Assembly (NCBI GenBank): GCA_032718475.1
Contig: JAUCBJ010007252.1
Coordinates: 1 to 41,852, forward strand
Source: Nemertoderma westbladi
Taxonomy: Eukaryota; Xenacoelomorpha; Nemertodermatida; Nemertodermatidae
DNA length: 41,852 nucleotides
Reading direction: 5' to 3'
In this document: piece by piece, positions 19,869 through 29,660 of the stretch
How the letters are laid out: every line of letters begins with the position of its first letter
Numbering within the stretch: position 1 is the first letter of the stretch
The notes under the pieces: generated by a model
What the model was told of the DNA's origin: nothing
Databases searched by the model: none
The model's input: only the letters and a program-made list of their open reading frames with translations
Made by a program: the position numbers and the translations under genes

Positions 19869-20774
19869 TTAAGGCCAGTGTCCTTTAAAGATGCGTCTCA
19901 AGAAAGTCATGGGCTGTCCACCATGCTCATTCACTCCATGAGGCTGCCAAAGTACAAGATTATGCACTGGCTGGTCCTCACGGCGAAAGCAATGTCCTGC
20001 AAAGCGGAGGCGATTTTGTTCTAGTGTCAAGCTTGGGGGAACCAATGAGACACCTCCAATGTTATATAGTGTCTGGTTGGAGATGTGTGCATTGTACTTG
20101 ACACAATGAACCCGGCGTAGCATTCTTGTGAATGTGCCATCCAGAGATTTGGTGTCCTCAGCAGTTAGAGCCCAGCATGGACTCCCGTAGAGGAGTACTG
20201 GAACTACTGCTGCTCTAAATAATCGGACCTTAAGTTTCCGATTAATTCTCGGTGACTTCCAAATCCTGGAAAGCCTATTCAAGGCTGCCCATGCCTTTCC
20301 CTTACGTATTCGAAGGTCCTCACCTGACTTCCGGATCCATGATCCCAGGTAACAGAAGTCGTCCACATGCTCAAGCATACCATCCTTTGAGCTTATGCTC
20401 ATCCGATCAGAGACTTGCTGAGGACTTTCAAAGTTAACTGTCAGAATTTTGGTCTTTCTGGAGTTAATAAAAAGACCAACACTAGAAGCAGCATGTTCTA
20501 ATGAGCTGAGGAGCCGTTGGGCTCCCTCTAATGATTCTGAGAGCACTCCTAAGTCATCAGCAAAGTCTAGATCAGTTAGGTACTTGGCAGGATTTCCTCG
20601 ACTTCTGGAGCCAGTAGGTGGAGTTATCATCACCCCATCATCATTATAATGATCTAAGGACATGCATAGAACATAGTCAACCACAATAATGAACAAGAAT
20701 GGTGCAAGTGTGTCTCCTTGGAGGACGCCCCATAACACTTCAAATGGTTCTGTGTCACCGTCAACAATAGACAC
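19869..20774 (-). pseudogene. LINE RT palm, thumb and C-terminus, copy 2
   Basis: It contains the WGVLQGDTLAPFLFIIVVD block, the LDFADDLGV catalytic box and the C-terminal NRLRFAGHCFRR region. One extra base near 19886 relative to copy 1 replaces the last 20 or so residues and causes early termination (ending FKGHWP). Upstream, a 10-bp deletion near 20856 separates it from the RT fingers. Confidence 0.85.
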
Positions 20775-21221
20775 AAATGTTGTCGAACCATCGTATACTG
20801 ATCTGATTGCTGCAATAATTTCATCAGGAATCCCATATAATGAAAGTATGCTGAACGAGAGACTGAATCAAAGGCCTTGAAGAAGTCAACAAAGATAACA
20901 GCCAGATGCCTGTCTTTCTTTTTTGATAACTGCTCAATTATCCTTCTAAGTGCCAAAATGGGCTCCATGGTCCCACGACCTTTACGGAACCCATTCTGAT
21001 TTCCACGGAGCAGTCTCTCAATGGGATCCCTGATGCGATTTAATAGAATCCTATTGTATAGCTTTGCAGCAATCGAGATCAATGAGATTCCCCGAAAAGA
21101 ACCATAGAGTGTTAGGTTGCCCTTCTTGGGAACTGGCACCAACTTATTTGTTTTCATTTCTTGTGGGACTCTTGTTGTTCGGTACATGTCTACTATGATG
21201 GGATAGATGAGCTTTAAACAC
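20654..21221 (-). pseudogene. LINE RT fingers region, copy 2
   Basis: It reads from LKLIYPIIVDMYRTTRVPQ through KLVPVPKKGN, NQNGFRKGRG and AVIFVDFFKAFDSVSR. It then leaves frame at the 10-bp deletion near 20856 and continues out of frame to 20654. The apparent start codon beyond 21221 lies in flanking DNA, so it is not a real start. Confidence 0.85.
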
Positions 21222-21229
21222 TCAGTACC

Positions 21230-21903
21230 AGTGATCAATGTCAGTACCGGCAGACCGGTGTGTAGGCAGGCATTGTCATTGCATTGACAGATTGCAGGAT
21301 TGAACAGGCACAGACTGACAGACAGGCATCCCGAGCTGCCGAGTCAGCTCAGCAGCTGTCAGCCAGTCTCAATCAGCCAATCCCCATTTACTGATTTAGG
21401 CAGGTAGGACAGTAGGAGGCCTACTAATCGGACTCTTGACACTGGAATTACCGGTCAGCCGGTACCGGCAGGCGGCAGACCGGTATTTCTGTATTGCATA
21501 TTTCAGTTACTGTACCGGTACCGGTAGGCCTAGCAGTTCAGCAGTTAGGCCTACAGTCCATATCCAGATATATCCGCACCTCTGGTATTTTCGTATTGCA
21601 AAAATAAGACTGTATGGCCTACCTGCCTACCGGTAATGGGTAACCTCTGAACCTCAACCTACTGACCTTGACCTATGTTATTGAGTTATCGTTTATTGTT
21701 TTGGTTAGAAAATCCCGCCACTGTAACTCTGTAACCTTTTCTACTTGCCCTTAAATTTTTTAAGATGCCAGACTGCCAGAGGTGCGCATATCAAAGATAA
21801 AGATAACCTAGACTTCCCACTCTGAGACTTGACAGTTAAACTGCTGAGCTGTACTGTAAGTACCGGGTACCGGAACAATTTAGCCTAAAACAAAGATCTG
21901 ACG
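21230..21903. other. Upstream region of the NAP1-like gene
   Basis: No coding sequence was found. It is rich in overlapping ACCGGT, GGTACC and AGGCCT palindromes (about 21449-21550). No TATA box or target duplication is evident, so whether this is a native promoter or flank captured by a retrocopy cannot be decided here. Confidence 0.4.
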
Positions 21904-23130
21904 ATGTCAACCAACGGCGGTGAACCGGGTCCCGAAACCCCACTGACCAATCATCACGGTGATGTCCGTCCGAACGAGTCAGGGGACACGGACCCAAATG
22001 AATCAGGAGAGGTTGAAAGTTCAGAAACTTCTCCTAGTAAATCTCGTAACCAAAAAGCTCCCACCGCGCTACCGGATCTACTGAAGTCCCCTCAAGCGTT
22101 GGCCGCTATTCAAGGTAAACTCCAAGCTTTGGTGGGACAAAGTAGCGGTTACATAGAGAACCTACCGACGGAAGTTAAACGCCGAGTCGACGCGCTGCGA
22201 AACCTCAGCCTGAAACAGGTGCGATTAGAAGCCAAGTTCTATGAGGAAGTCCATGAGCTAGAAAAGAAGTACATGAAGGACTTCCAAGAGTTGTACGACA
22301 AACGACGAGATATCGTCACCGGAGATGTTGAACCATCGGACGAGGAGTGCAAATGGGAGCTGAGCGAATGGCCCGAGGCTAACGATGAAGCGACTATAGA
22401 GGAGGTTAAAGACGGCGAGACTGCAGAGAAAGAGCCCTGCAAGAAGGAATGCGGGATCCCTAGTTTTTGGTTGACGACGATGAAGAACATCCAGATGATA
22501 GAAGAGATGATTCAGGATCACGACGAGCCGATTCTAGAGCATCTTGTGGACATCCGTGTTGTGTTGGACTGTCCTGGACACGACGTTCCCAACTTCTGTT
22601 TAGAGTTTCATTTCTCCGGCAACGATTACTTTAACAATAAACTTCTTAGCAAGCTCTACATACTGGATTACGGGCCTTCCGATACGCTGGACGACGTGGT
22701 TAACTACGAGGGGCCACACGTCAAGGACTTCGTCGGGTGTAAAATCGACTGGAAGAAAGGGAAGAATGTCACGGTGAAGACGATAAAGAAGAAACAGAAG
22801 CACAAGTCGGCGGGGCAGACCAGGACCGTTACCAAGACAGTCCATAACGACAGCTTCTTTAACTTCTTCCAGGACCCCCGGGATGGCGGCAACGAGGAGG
22901 ACGGATTGGAGCAACTGCTGGAGTCCGAGGCGGATATCGGGACCATGTTCCGGGATAGGATCGTACCCAAGGCCGTGTTCTACTTCACCGGGGAGGCCGA
23001 TGGAGAGGACGAACTCGATGACGAAGACGAGGAGGAATCGGGGGATGATGAAGACGAAGATGATGATCCGGATTACGAGCCGATTGGGGAAGATGGGAAG
23101 ATTAAAACACCCGAATGCCGACAGCAGTAA
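21904..23130 (+). CDS. NAP1L: Nucleosome assembly protein 1-like histone chaperone, intronless
   Basis: An intact 408-codon gene, about the usual length of the NAP1L1/NAP1L4 group. NAP1 proteins bind H2A-H2B (and H3-H4), shuttle between cytoplasm and nucleus, and help assemble and exchange histones on chromatin. Residues 1-70 are a polar, acidic leader. Residues about 70-150 form the long dimerisation helix (KQVRLEAKFYEEVHELEKKY). The earmuff domain runs about 180-375, with IPSFWLTTMKN, LEFHFSGNDYFNN, a basic NLS-like KTIKKKQKHK (about 292-301) and the SFFNFF segment. An acidic tail spans 364-391. The end, ECRQQ, gives a CAAX-like CRQQ box with Cys405, as in the prenylated CKQQ ending known in NAP1L1. 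The start has A at -3. The lack of introns, against multi-exon relatives, suggests a retrocopy, though no poly(A) or target duplication was seen. Confidence 0.93.
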   Translation: MSTNGGEPGPETPLTNHHGDVRPNESGDTDPNESGEVESSETSPSKSRNQKAPTALPDLLKSPQALAAIQGKLQALVGQSSGYIENLPTEVKRRVDALRNLSLKQVRLEAKFYEEVHELEKKYMKDFQELYDKRRDIVTGDVEPSDEECKWELSEWPEANDEATIEEVKDGETAEKEPCKKECGIPSFWLTTMKNIQMIEEMIQDHDEPILEHLVDIRVVLDCPGHDVPNFCLEFHFSGNDYFNNKLLSKLYILDYGPSDTLDDVVNYEGPHVKDFVGCKIDWKKGKNVTVKTIKKKQKHKSAGQTRTVTKTVHNDSFFNFFQDPRDGGNEEDGLEQLLESEADIGTMFRDRIVPKAVFYFTGEADGEDELDDEDEEESGDDEDEDDDPDYEPIGEDGKIKTPECRQQ

Positions 23131-23235
23131 CTCGATATAAAACGATTTCCGACAGCAGTAACTCAATATAAAATGATTGCCGACAGCAGTAACTCAATAT
23201 AAAACGATTGCCGACAGCAGTAACTAAATATATAA
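23116..23235 (+). repeat. 31-bp tandem repeat spanning the NAP1-like stop codon, four copies
   Basis: CCGACAGCAGTAACT(C/A) begins at 23118, 23149, 23180 and 23211, an exact 31-bp period. The first unit encodes the last codons RQQ and the TAA; the others lie in the 3' UTR. Units one, three and four are preceded by TG, re-creating the CRQQ-stop sequence. Confidence 0.95.
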
Positions 23236-24984
23236 GTGCGGCTTTAATATTTCTAAAGACACAGATTATCAACTTCTGGTTCTTGTCTGTCAGTTTTCGG
23301 TTTCCGCCATTCAGTTTTGTGCTAAATACGTCAGATTAATTTGTTTAAGTTATTTAACCTTGAATTTTCGGACACAGTGTTATCAATGAGATTGAAAAAC
23401 TATTATTATTATTAAAATTAATTTAATATCGTTTTCCAATCTCAAATGTTGCAATACTTTCATTAAATACAATATTGTATTCTATATTTTTGTGCTTTGT
23501 ATTAAATCATCTAATTATAATTTTTGTAACGAGTACCTATTCCTGTTACAGTTGTATTAAAGATATGTTTAATAAATAATTTGTTCTCCAATTACCGGTA
23601 ATTATTGTTCGCTTGCTGTGGGGGGGGGGGGGGTACTTTGCTACACTTCCATAACCAAACCCAAATTACGAATATTGGGAAGGGGATAAACAGCCATAAA
23701 CATAACAATAGGAAAGGGAATTCAATACAAAGTCCCAATACCCAATTCAGGCGCCGTGTGGACCAACCGACAACTAAACCTTCCACTCCGCAGTCCTGAA
23801 ATGAAAGTGGTGATAAATACATTAATTGCGTATAATAGGTCTGTTGTACAGTACCGGCAATGAGATTATTTTTGTATCTCATACAGTTGTGTTGGGTATG
23901 TATCCAGGGCTACTAGAGTTCTGTAAAACCTGGAAATCACTGAGAATTCATGGAAAAAAACAATGAATCGTGGATATCATTGAATCGTGGATATCATGGA
24001 ATACAATTGAATTTTTTCATGTCATCGGTCACTATTTAAATTATTTTTATCGTTATCTCCGAGTGGCTAAACTTATAAACTCTCTAAATGCTATTAATGT
24101 CTATTATTTAGACAGACAGTCGAGCAGACAGTCTGGGTGGTGTCACGCGGGAAAGATGACCTCGGGAATTCAATTACTGACTGGAAACCCCCAGAGTAAG
24201 AATTTTGAGAAAGGGAGAATTGACGCAAATCCAGTCTCAGCGAATTTATAACCCGCCTCAATGTTATATTATCAACAAAGGGAAATGAGCAGGTTACAGT
24301 GGCATGTTTATTGTAACCAAAACTAAAAATAGGTTACAGTAGATAGGTTGGTAGTTTAGTTCAGTAGGTGAGAGTAATCAGCTGTTATTTACATTCATTT
24401 ACCCCTGGACAAGGATGGATTTTGATTGCGTGGAACTGAGTCTGTACTCATATATATATATAACCAGTGAGTGCGCTTGGGTTTTAAGTTAGCTGGAATT
24501 GTTACATATATCGGATTCGGATTGAGTTTCAGATTTAATTAAGGGATTTATATTTCTAAAATCATTAAGAATCCGAGAAATTTGTATTAATGAGAATGAT
24601 TGCATTAATTAAGACCGGCAAAGAGATCAACAGACAGAGAGAATGATTCCATTTATGGGTCCTGGGGAACTCTCATAAACAAAACTGGAAAAATCTAAAC
24701 TGACTAACTTCATGGGTCGCCCTGCATTTATGCATTAATTATTCCCGTCCCCATGATGCCCTCGTCCTGAAAATGTACCTTTACAACATTCCTATCCAGG
24801 TTCTGAACAGGTGTGATTAAATTGTGATGTCGTTCTGAGGGTAAACATTGTAGTTCAACCTTGTTGTTTAGGAGTAGTAAAATTACAAATAAATAGTTTG
24901 CTAGTAGGCCCTAATTACCGTTACCGAGTTTCAGATAATTTGTACAGTTGTCTGAAAGTGACTTATAGCATTACTTCTAATTTT
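23236..24984. other. Downstream region of the NAP1-like gene, mostly unassigned
   Basis: AT-rich, with possible polyadenylation signals (ATTAAA and AATAAA near 23558-23577). It has a 14-G homopolymer at 23620-23633, repeated GGTTACAGT motifs near 24290-24340 and a (TA)n run near 24452. No gene was recognised. Confidence 0.45.
23620..23633 (+). repeat. 14-base G homopolymer
   Basis: An uninterrupted G14 run, 490 bp beyond the NAP1-like stop codon. It could form a quadruplex between strands or slip; its true length may be affected by sequencing error. Confidence 0.9.
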
Positions 24985-25225
24985 GGGGTGAGTACAAAAC
25001 AAAGACCCAAGACTTTACTGCCCGTTCCGTTCAAAACAAAGAGGTAAAGTCGAGTTAGGTCCCAAACAGCGTTAGGTCCCATTGCCATTTAAAGGATCAG
25101 GTTAGTAAAAGAGTAGGTTACAGAGGTGTGTTGGGGGAACCAAAACAATAAACGAAATTAAACACCATATTACAAGATTATGCTTGGGTGACTCTTTACT
25201 TGGGTCTTTGTTATGTACTCACCCC
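24985..25225. mobile_element. MITE (241 bp) with 27-bp terminal inverted repeats
   Basis: It begins GGGGTGAGTACAAAACAAAG and ends with the complement of GGGGTGAGTACATAACAAAG; the 27-bp termini differ at one position. TAATTTT flanks both sides (24978-24984 and 25226-25232) as a 7-bp target duplication. No coding capacity, so it is a non-autonomous DNA transposon. The superfamily is not assigned: the 7-bp duplication and GGGG ends are not diagnostic to me. Confidence 0.85.
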
Positions 25226-25232
25226 TAATTTT

Positions 25233-25770
25233 GTGTAAATATTTTAGTGAATTTTTTTTGTTCATTCTGGTTTCCAGCCATCTTACCGATCTCAACCCGG
25301 AGTTGCTCTAATCTGTCCAAACAGGGATGATCTTATCACAGATCAATATCTGGTTCTATATGAGCACACGATAGTAATTCCTAAATACCGGCGAAGAAGA
25401 ACCACCCACGAAGGTGTATCACGTACTCTCGACCGCGCAAGATAGGTCGTTTTCTGGCCTGGGTTCACACATTCGCAACACTGTGTAGCTCTTATCCCGC
25501 GAAATGTCTCAACTTTCAACCCGGTCTCCTGAAATCCCTCATCAATAAACCACCACAACTTTCTAGCCATCGCTGACAGTGCTCATCTTCACCAGTGATG
25601 TTTCCCTTTTCAACCTCCTAACTGCTAATAAAATATTTTCCTGTCTACGGAACATATTTATGCAATGCATTTCGTTCTGGTTCCGTTCTGATAAGAGGAA
25701 GGAAGACAGTTTGCTGCTCAACAATTTATCGACTTTCCGGAGCTGTGGTGCATCACTCAGTCCTGTTCAG
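25233..25770. other. Unassigned sequence
   Basis: A 75-codon minus-strand frame exists at 25343-25570 but shows no recognisable domain. Nothing else was identified. Confidence 0.3.
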
Positions 25771-25772
25771 CT

Positions 25773-27470
25773 TACTACTATAGGCATGCTGCATTGAAGC
25801 TGCATTACCGGTTCATATATATATGTATATATATATATTAGGAATGCTATGCGGGATTGTCAACAAAATTGCGCCGCCACAACCCACATGATATTTTCTA
25901 AATCAAGGCCAGGTTCCTTTACGAGACTTCTCAAGAAAGTTATGGCCTGTCCATCATGCTTATTATCTTTATAATGTGCCGTTAAAGCACAAGATTGTGT
26001 ACTAGCAATGCAATGCAATGTCCTGCAAAGTGGAGGCGGATACATTTAAATGTCCAGTTTGGAGGGACTAATGAGACATTTCCAATGATGTCTGATTGGA
26101 GATGTGTTCATTGTACTTGACACAGTGAACCCGACGTAGCATTCCTGTGAATGTGCCATCCAGAGATTTGGTGACCTCAGCAGTTAGAGCCCAGCATGGA
26201 CTCCCATAGAGAAGTAATCGAACTACTGCTGAGGAACGAACTGGGGAATGAACTGAGGAGCCGTTGGGTTCCCTCTAGTGATTCTGAGAGTATTCCTAAG
26301 TAATGAGTCCTAAGTCCTACTCCTAAGTACTAAGTCTATGGGAACTTTCAAATCATGGATAGACTATTCAATGAATTAACCGACGAGGCATTCTTGTATA
26401 CGTTCCATCCAGAGATTTTAAAGTTGTTAACCAAACGGCAAGCCAACTTCAGGGCGCGACAATGCATTTCTAACGCGTTTTGTTGCGTCTCAGTATTTTT
26501 TAGGTTAATTTGTTAATTTTCCTGATGATGCCCTTAGCGTGATAAATTAATGGGAAGTGACATTAATGTAATCGATAAGAGTCAGGCGTAAAGAAACTCC
26601 TTTATATTCTCGTTTCGGGTGGAATTTCATTCTTAGAAATCCATAAGAGTACTGGTAGGTACTACTGCTGCCCTAAATAATCGAACCTTGAGATTCCATT
26701 TTATTCTATGGGACTTTCAAATCCTGGATAGACTATTCAATGCAGCTTATGCATTCCCCTTACGTATCCAAAAGCCTTCATCTGACTTCCGGACCCATGA
26801 TCCCAAGACATGCTCAAGTATGCCATCCTTGAAGCTTATGCTTATTCGATTAGACATTTCCTGAGGGCTGTCAAAGTTCACTGCCAAAATGTTGGTCTTC
26901 TTGGAGTTTACGAAAAGACCAACACTAGAAGCAACATGCTAAAATGAGCAGAGAAGCCTTTGGGCTCTCTCTAGTGATGACAGTATACTCATAAGCCATC
27001 AGCAAGCTCTATATATCAGTAACGTACTTTCATAACTTTTTGTTGGGCACAGCTTTTGTAAGTCGGCAATGACGTCCAGGTGGGATCGAATTGGCGACCT
27101 CTGGGTTGGAAGTCTAACGCTCTAACCATTCAGCTAGCGGCTCAGGTCTCTACCTGATACCTTTTATGTCCGCAATTTACCTCCTCATGGCCTCCCATCT
27201 TTCAATACCATTATATGCTGCCACGTGCTCAACCCTACATATACAGTACTTGGCCGTCCTAGACGTCATCGACTCTTTTTGCCGACTTTGCAAACGCTGT
27301 GCCCAACAAAAAGTTATAATAATATGAAACCACTCATTCACCCATAACACCAATAATAAATTATAAGTAACGTACTTGGCTGTATTTCCCCTACTTATTG
27401 AGCTAATTGAGACAAAAAATGATCAAAGACATGCGTAGAACGTAATCCAGCAGCCCAGAGAACCCCCAAA
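25773..27470 (-). mobile_element. RTE-like LINE copy 3, heavily decayed and rearranged
   Basis: It starts with the (TAG)n tail and the GGCATGCTGCATT 3' hairpin, which is interrupted by a TA-rich expansion at 25818-25841. It then follows copies 1 and 2 in patches up to about 26390, about 26640-27017, and 27378-27470. Segments are missing, repeated out of order (the stretch equivalent to GACTTTCAAATCCTGG occurs twice) or replaced by unrelated DNA (about 26400-26640). No reading frame survives. It is much older than copies 1 and 2 and hosts the fold-back SINE at 27030. Confidence 0.8.
27030..27365 (+). mobile_element. Fold-back SINE-like retroposon, copy 2
   Basis: A 336-bp element flanked by a perfect 12-bp target duplication AGTAACGTACTT (27018-27029, 27366-27377). 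Inverted arms of about 50 bp start AACTTTTTGTTGGGCACAGC and end GTGCCCAACAAAAAGTT. The left arm carries, on the minus strand, a fuller tRNA-like module with A-box-like TAGCTGAATGGTTAGAGCG and B-box-like AATTCGATCCC. The tail beyond the right arm matches copy 1 and ends AATAATAAATTATA. The long target duplication supports LINE-driven retroposition. Confidence 0.75.
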
Positions 27471-27489
27471 GTAATGGACATCAGCCGTA

Positions 27490-27823
27490 AAGGCCTTTAT
27501 ATGATATATAATCGAAATGCTCCATAAAGTTAGTCGCGATCGCCTCCAAACTAGAAGTTGTAGCACAGTAAGTATCTTCGAACCACGGTTCCAGTGCTAC
27601 ACTCTCGGGTGGCGGGCGTTCGAGGTATGCGCGCCCCGGCTGTGGAACAATCTACCGGCTTCGCTACGTGATATCCAGTCTACGGCATCATTCAAAGGAA
27701 AACTAAAGACTCACCTGTTTACCCACCCACCTATAAAATAGACTCATTTTTAGCCGATCGTTTTAAAAAAAAACTTTGTTTTTACTTTTCTTAATTATAA
27801 TGTACTCTACGCGGTTTTCTTTT
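27490..27823 (+). mobile_element. L2-like LINE 3' end, part 1
   Basis: The C-terminal coding tail and the first part of the 3' UTR of a LINE. The right BEL/Pao element is inserted at 27823; the UTR resumes after 40399. The 5' limit is approximate. Confidence 0.65.
27517..27741 (+). pseudogene. C-terminal fragment of L2/CR1-like LINE polyprotein
   Basis: It contains RAFEVCAPRLWNNLPASLRD and then FKGKLKTHLF before the stop. This is the characteristic end of L2/CR1-group LINE proteins (AF-aPrlWN-LP--iR--...FK--LKthLF). RT and endonuclease are absent upstream, where copy-3 RTE sequence lies, so this is a 5'-truncated insertion. The apparent ATG start is incidental. Confidence 0.72.
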
Positions 27824-29021
27824 TGTTCGCGCTTTCAGACCTTTGGCAGTTTAACCCGCCAAATTAGGATGTCTTCTAGATAATAAATCGCTTTAGCCTC
27901 TAACAAGTATTTGATTCACTACACTAGTTGAAACCAATCTGTGCGCGATCATTCACCCGTTGGATATACCCGGGAGATTGACTTCGACGGCTTAATCGTA
28001 TTGCTATGTAAGCCTAATGTATTATTCGACTGACAGTATTATATAATCTCTGACAATATTATTCACCTTCGGGGAATATTAACAGTTCCTTTAGGACGTG
28101 GCGCTCTATCTATATAAACAGAGTTATGACTTAAACTACTCACAACGATATGGCTTAGTTACAATTCACATATATGGCGCATTCTTTAGGAAATGCTTCG
28201 TTATCAGTCTCACTCATACACAATGCTGCACAATACTGCACACTAATCTGCCGATCTTCACTGATTTTAGTCACATATAAAAGGAACACAGACCGACTCA
28301 TGTAGGGTCTATCAAATAACATTAGATTCACTTCAAACCACTTTAACATAAGTCGCAATCGTTATATGTAACCTTTCTCTCTTACCTTCGGTATATCAAG
28401 AATATTGGGTTTCGGGGTTATTTCTCGTTATTCCAAATATAATAATTCATCAACAAATATAATGAATAACCGACAGCAAAGCAGTAATGTTAAGTTAAGT
28501 TGCACAGTATGGGCCAGTTAACCAGTGATAACCAGTGCAGATAACATTGAGTTACCCAGTTGGTTTGATAACGGATATATGTCCTTATAATTAAGCCTAC
28601 TAGTGTAAGGCTAAAGCAGAAAAGCACAAAAATACTCCAAAGCCGTTCTTCCTTGGCTCAGGACTGAATGTAAACACGGCACATAATGCATTGCGTGATT
28701 TCTAGGAAATTTCTGTACAAGAGCCATAAAAACGCTCTGATTGGTCAACCGAACAACGAGAGAACAAAGAAACAAAGAACTGTCGACGTGGCAATATCAG
28801 CTGCTAGCCGTCGTCATGGTAGCGACACTGTTTTCAAGAGTATCCAGCTATTGCGTCACGAAATTACGGATTATGTCCTTTAAAGTACACATACAGAAGA
28901 AATGACTTTTATGTCCTCTAAAACACCAGTACAGTAAGGACACGGCCTTTTTATGCCTGGTAAACCAACTACAGAGTACTTTACGGGAAAATAACCGGCT
29001 AATTACGCAAAAGCTTTTACA
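27824..29021 (-). repeat. 3' LTR of right BEL/Pao element (1198 bp)
   Basis: On the minus strand it starts TGTAAAAGCTTTTGCG at 29021 and ends GCGCGAACA at 27824. Same length as the 5' LTR at 39202-40399. Confidence 0.95.
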
Positions 29022-29035
29022 CCGCTCCCAGAAAA
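29022..29035 (-). promoter_or_regulatory. Putative polypurine tract, right element
   Basis: TTTTCTGGGAGCGG on the minus strand adjoins the 3' LTR and is identical to the left element. Confidence 0.55.
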
Positions 29036-29089
29036 TGGGATTTAAGTCTATAAAATATAACAAATCACAGTTTCTAAAATATAAAGATA

Positions 29090-29380
29090 CTCTAAACAGT
29101 TAGTCTTTCTTACGCAGACGGCGTTTACGCAGTTTTTTGAGGCTAGCAAGAGTCTTTTTCTCTTTGGGGGGAGCCACTTTACTAGGAGGGCCATAACTCC
29201 TGGGTGAAGGGTGCAATATGATTGCATCAGAAGGTGTAGGATTATGGTCGAGGTATCTGCCGTTTCGATATGCTTCTCCTCGAGCTGATTTTCCTCCGCT
29301 CGTAGCTGGATACGTTCATCCAAAAACTCTCGCAGAGAATAGGATCGTCCAAGTTCGATAACTTCTTAGAGATTCTGGAT
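29090..29380 (-). pseudogene. Glu/Lys-rich coding remnant next to the 3' LTR, right copy
   Basis: Nearly identical to 15786-16095 of the left copy: a charged helix (LDERIQLRAEENQLE) in one frame and a Pro/Lys-rich, basic-ended tail in the next. The shared frame change shows it was already broken, or used by frameshifting, in the common ancestor. Confidence 0.4.
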
Positions 29381-29660
29381 TTCCCAATCGAATTGAGATA
29401 AGGCCAATTCGTTTATCGATTGGACTTACTGTTATAACTTACGTTTATCTGAACAAACGCAGGTTTCTTTTTTGATCTTTATAGAATAGCGTTTAACTCG
29501 TTTCGTACAACGCTCTCCTTCACCTTGATGAGGGGTTGTATCGCGTTAAACGGGGACGACCATACGGTTGGATAGTGATATTAGGTGTCCGCGTCACAAT
29601 CCGGCTAGGTAAGATGGGCGGCTAGCTAGAAATCACTGTCGGAGTGTTACCGATTAATTG

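Larger units (their letters stand above)
19746..21221 (-). mobile_element. RTE-like LINE copy 2, 5'-truncated
   Basis: Nearly identical to the 3' 1.5 kb of copy 1, with the same hairpin and (TAG)n tail at 19746. The 5' end is truncated at about 21221, inside the RT region. TCAGTACC occurs at 19738-19745 and 21222-21229 and is the likely target duplication, although its first bases also match the element. Confidence 0.88.

Noticed and set aside
22239-23166. Antisense and shifted frames within the NAP1-like gene
   Set aside because: They are shadows of a clearly recognised sense gene and have no domains of their own.
25343-25570. A 75-codon minus-strand frame
   Set aside because: No recognisable domain, no homologous copy in the window and no regulatory context; the length is within chance.
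28686-28883. A 65-codon frame in the right LTRs (repeated at 40064-40261)
   Set aside because: It runs antisense to the element, is absent from the left element's LTRs and has no domain.
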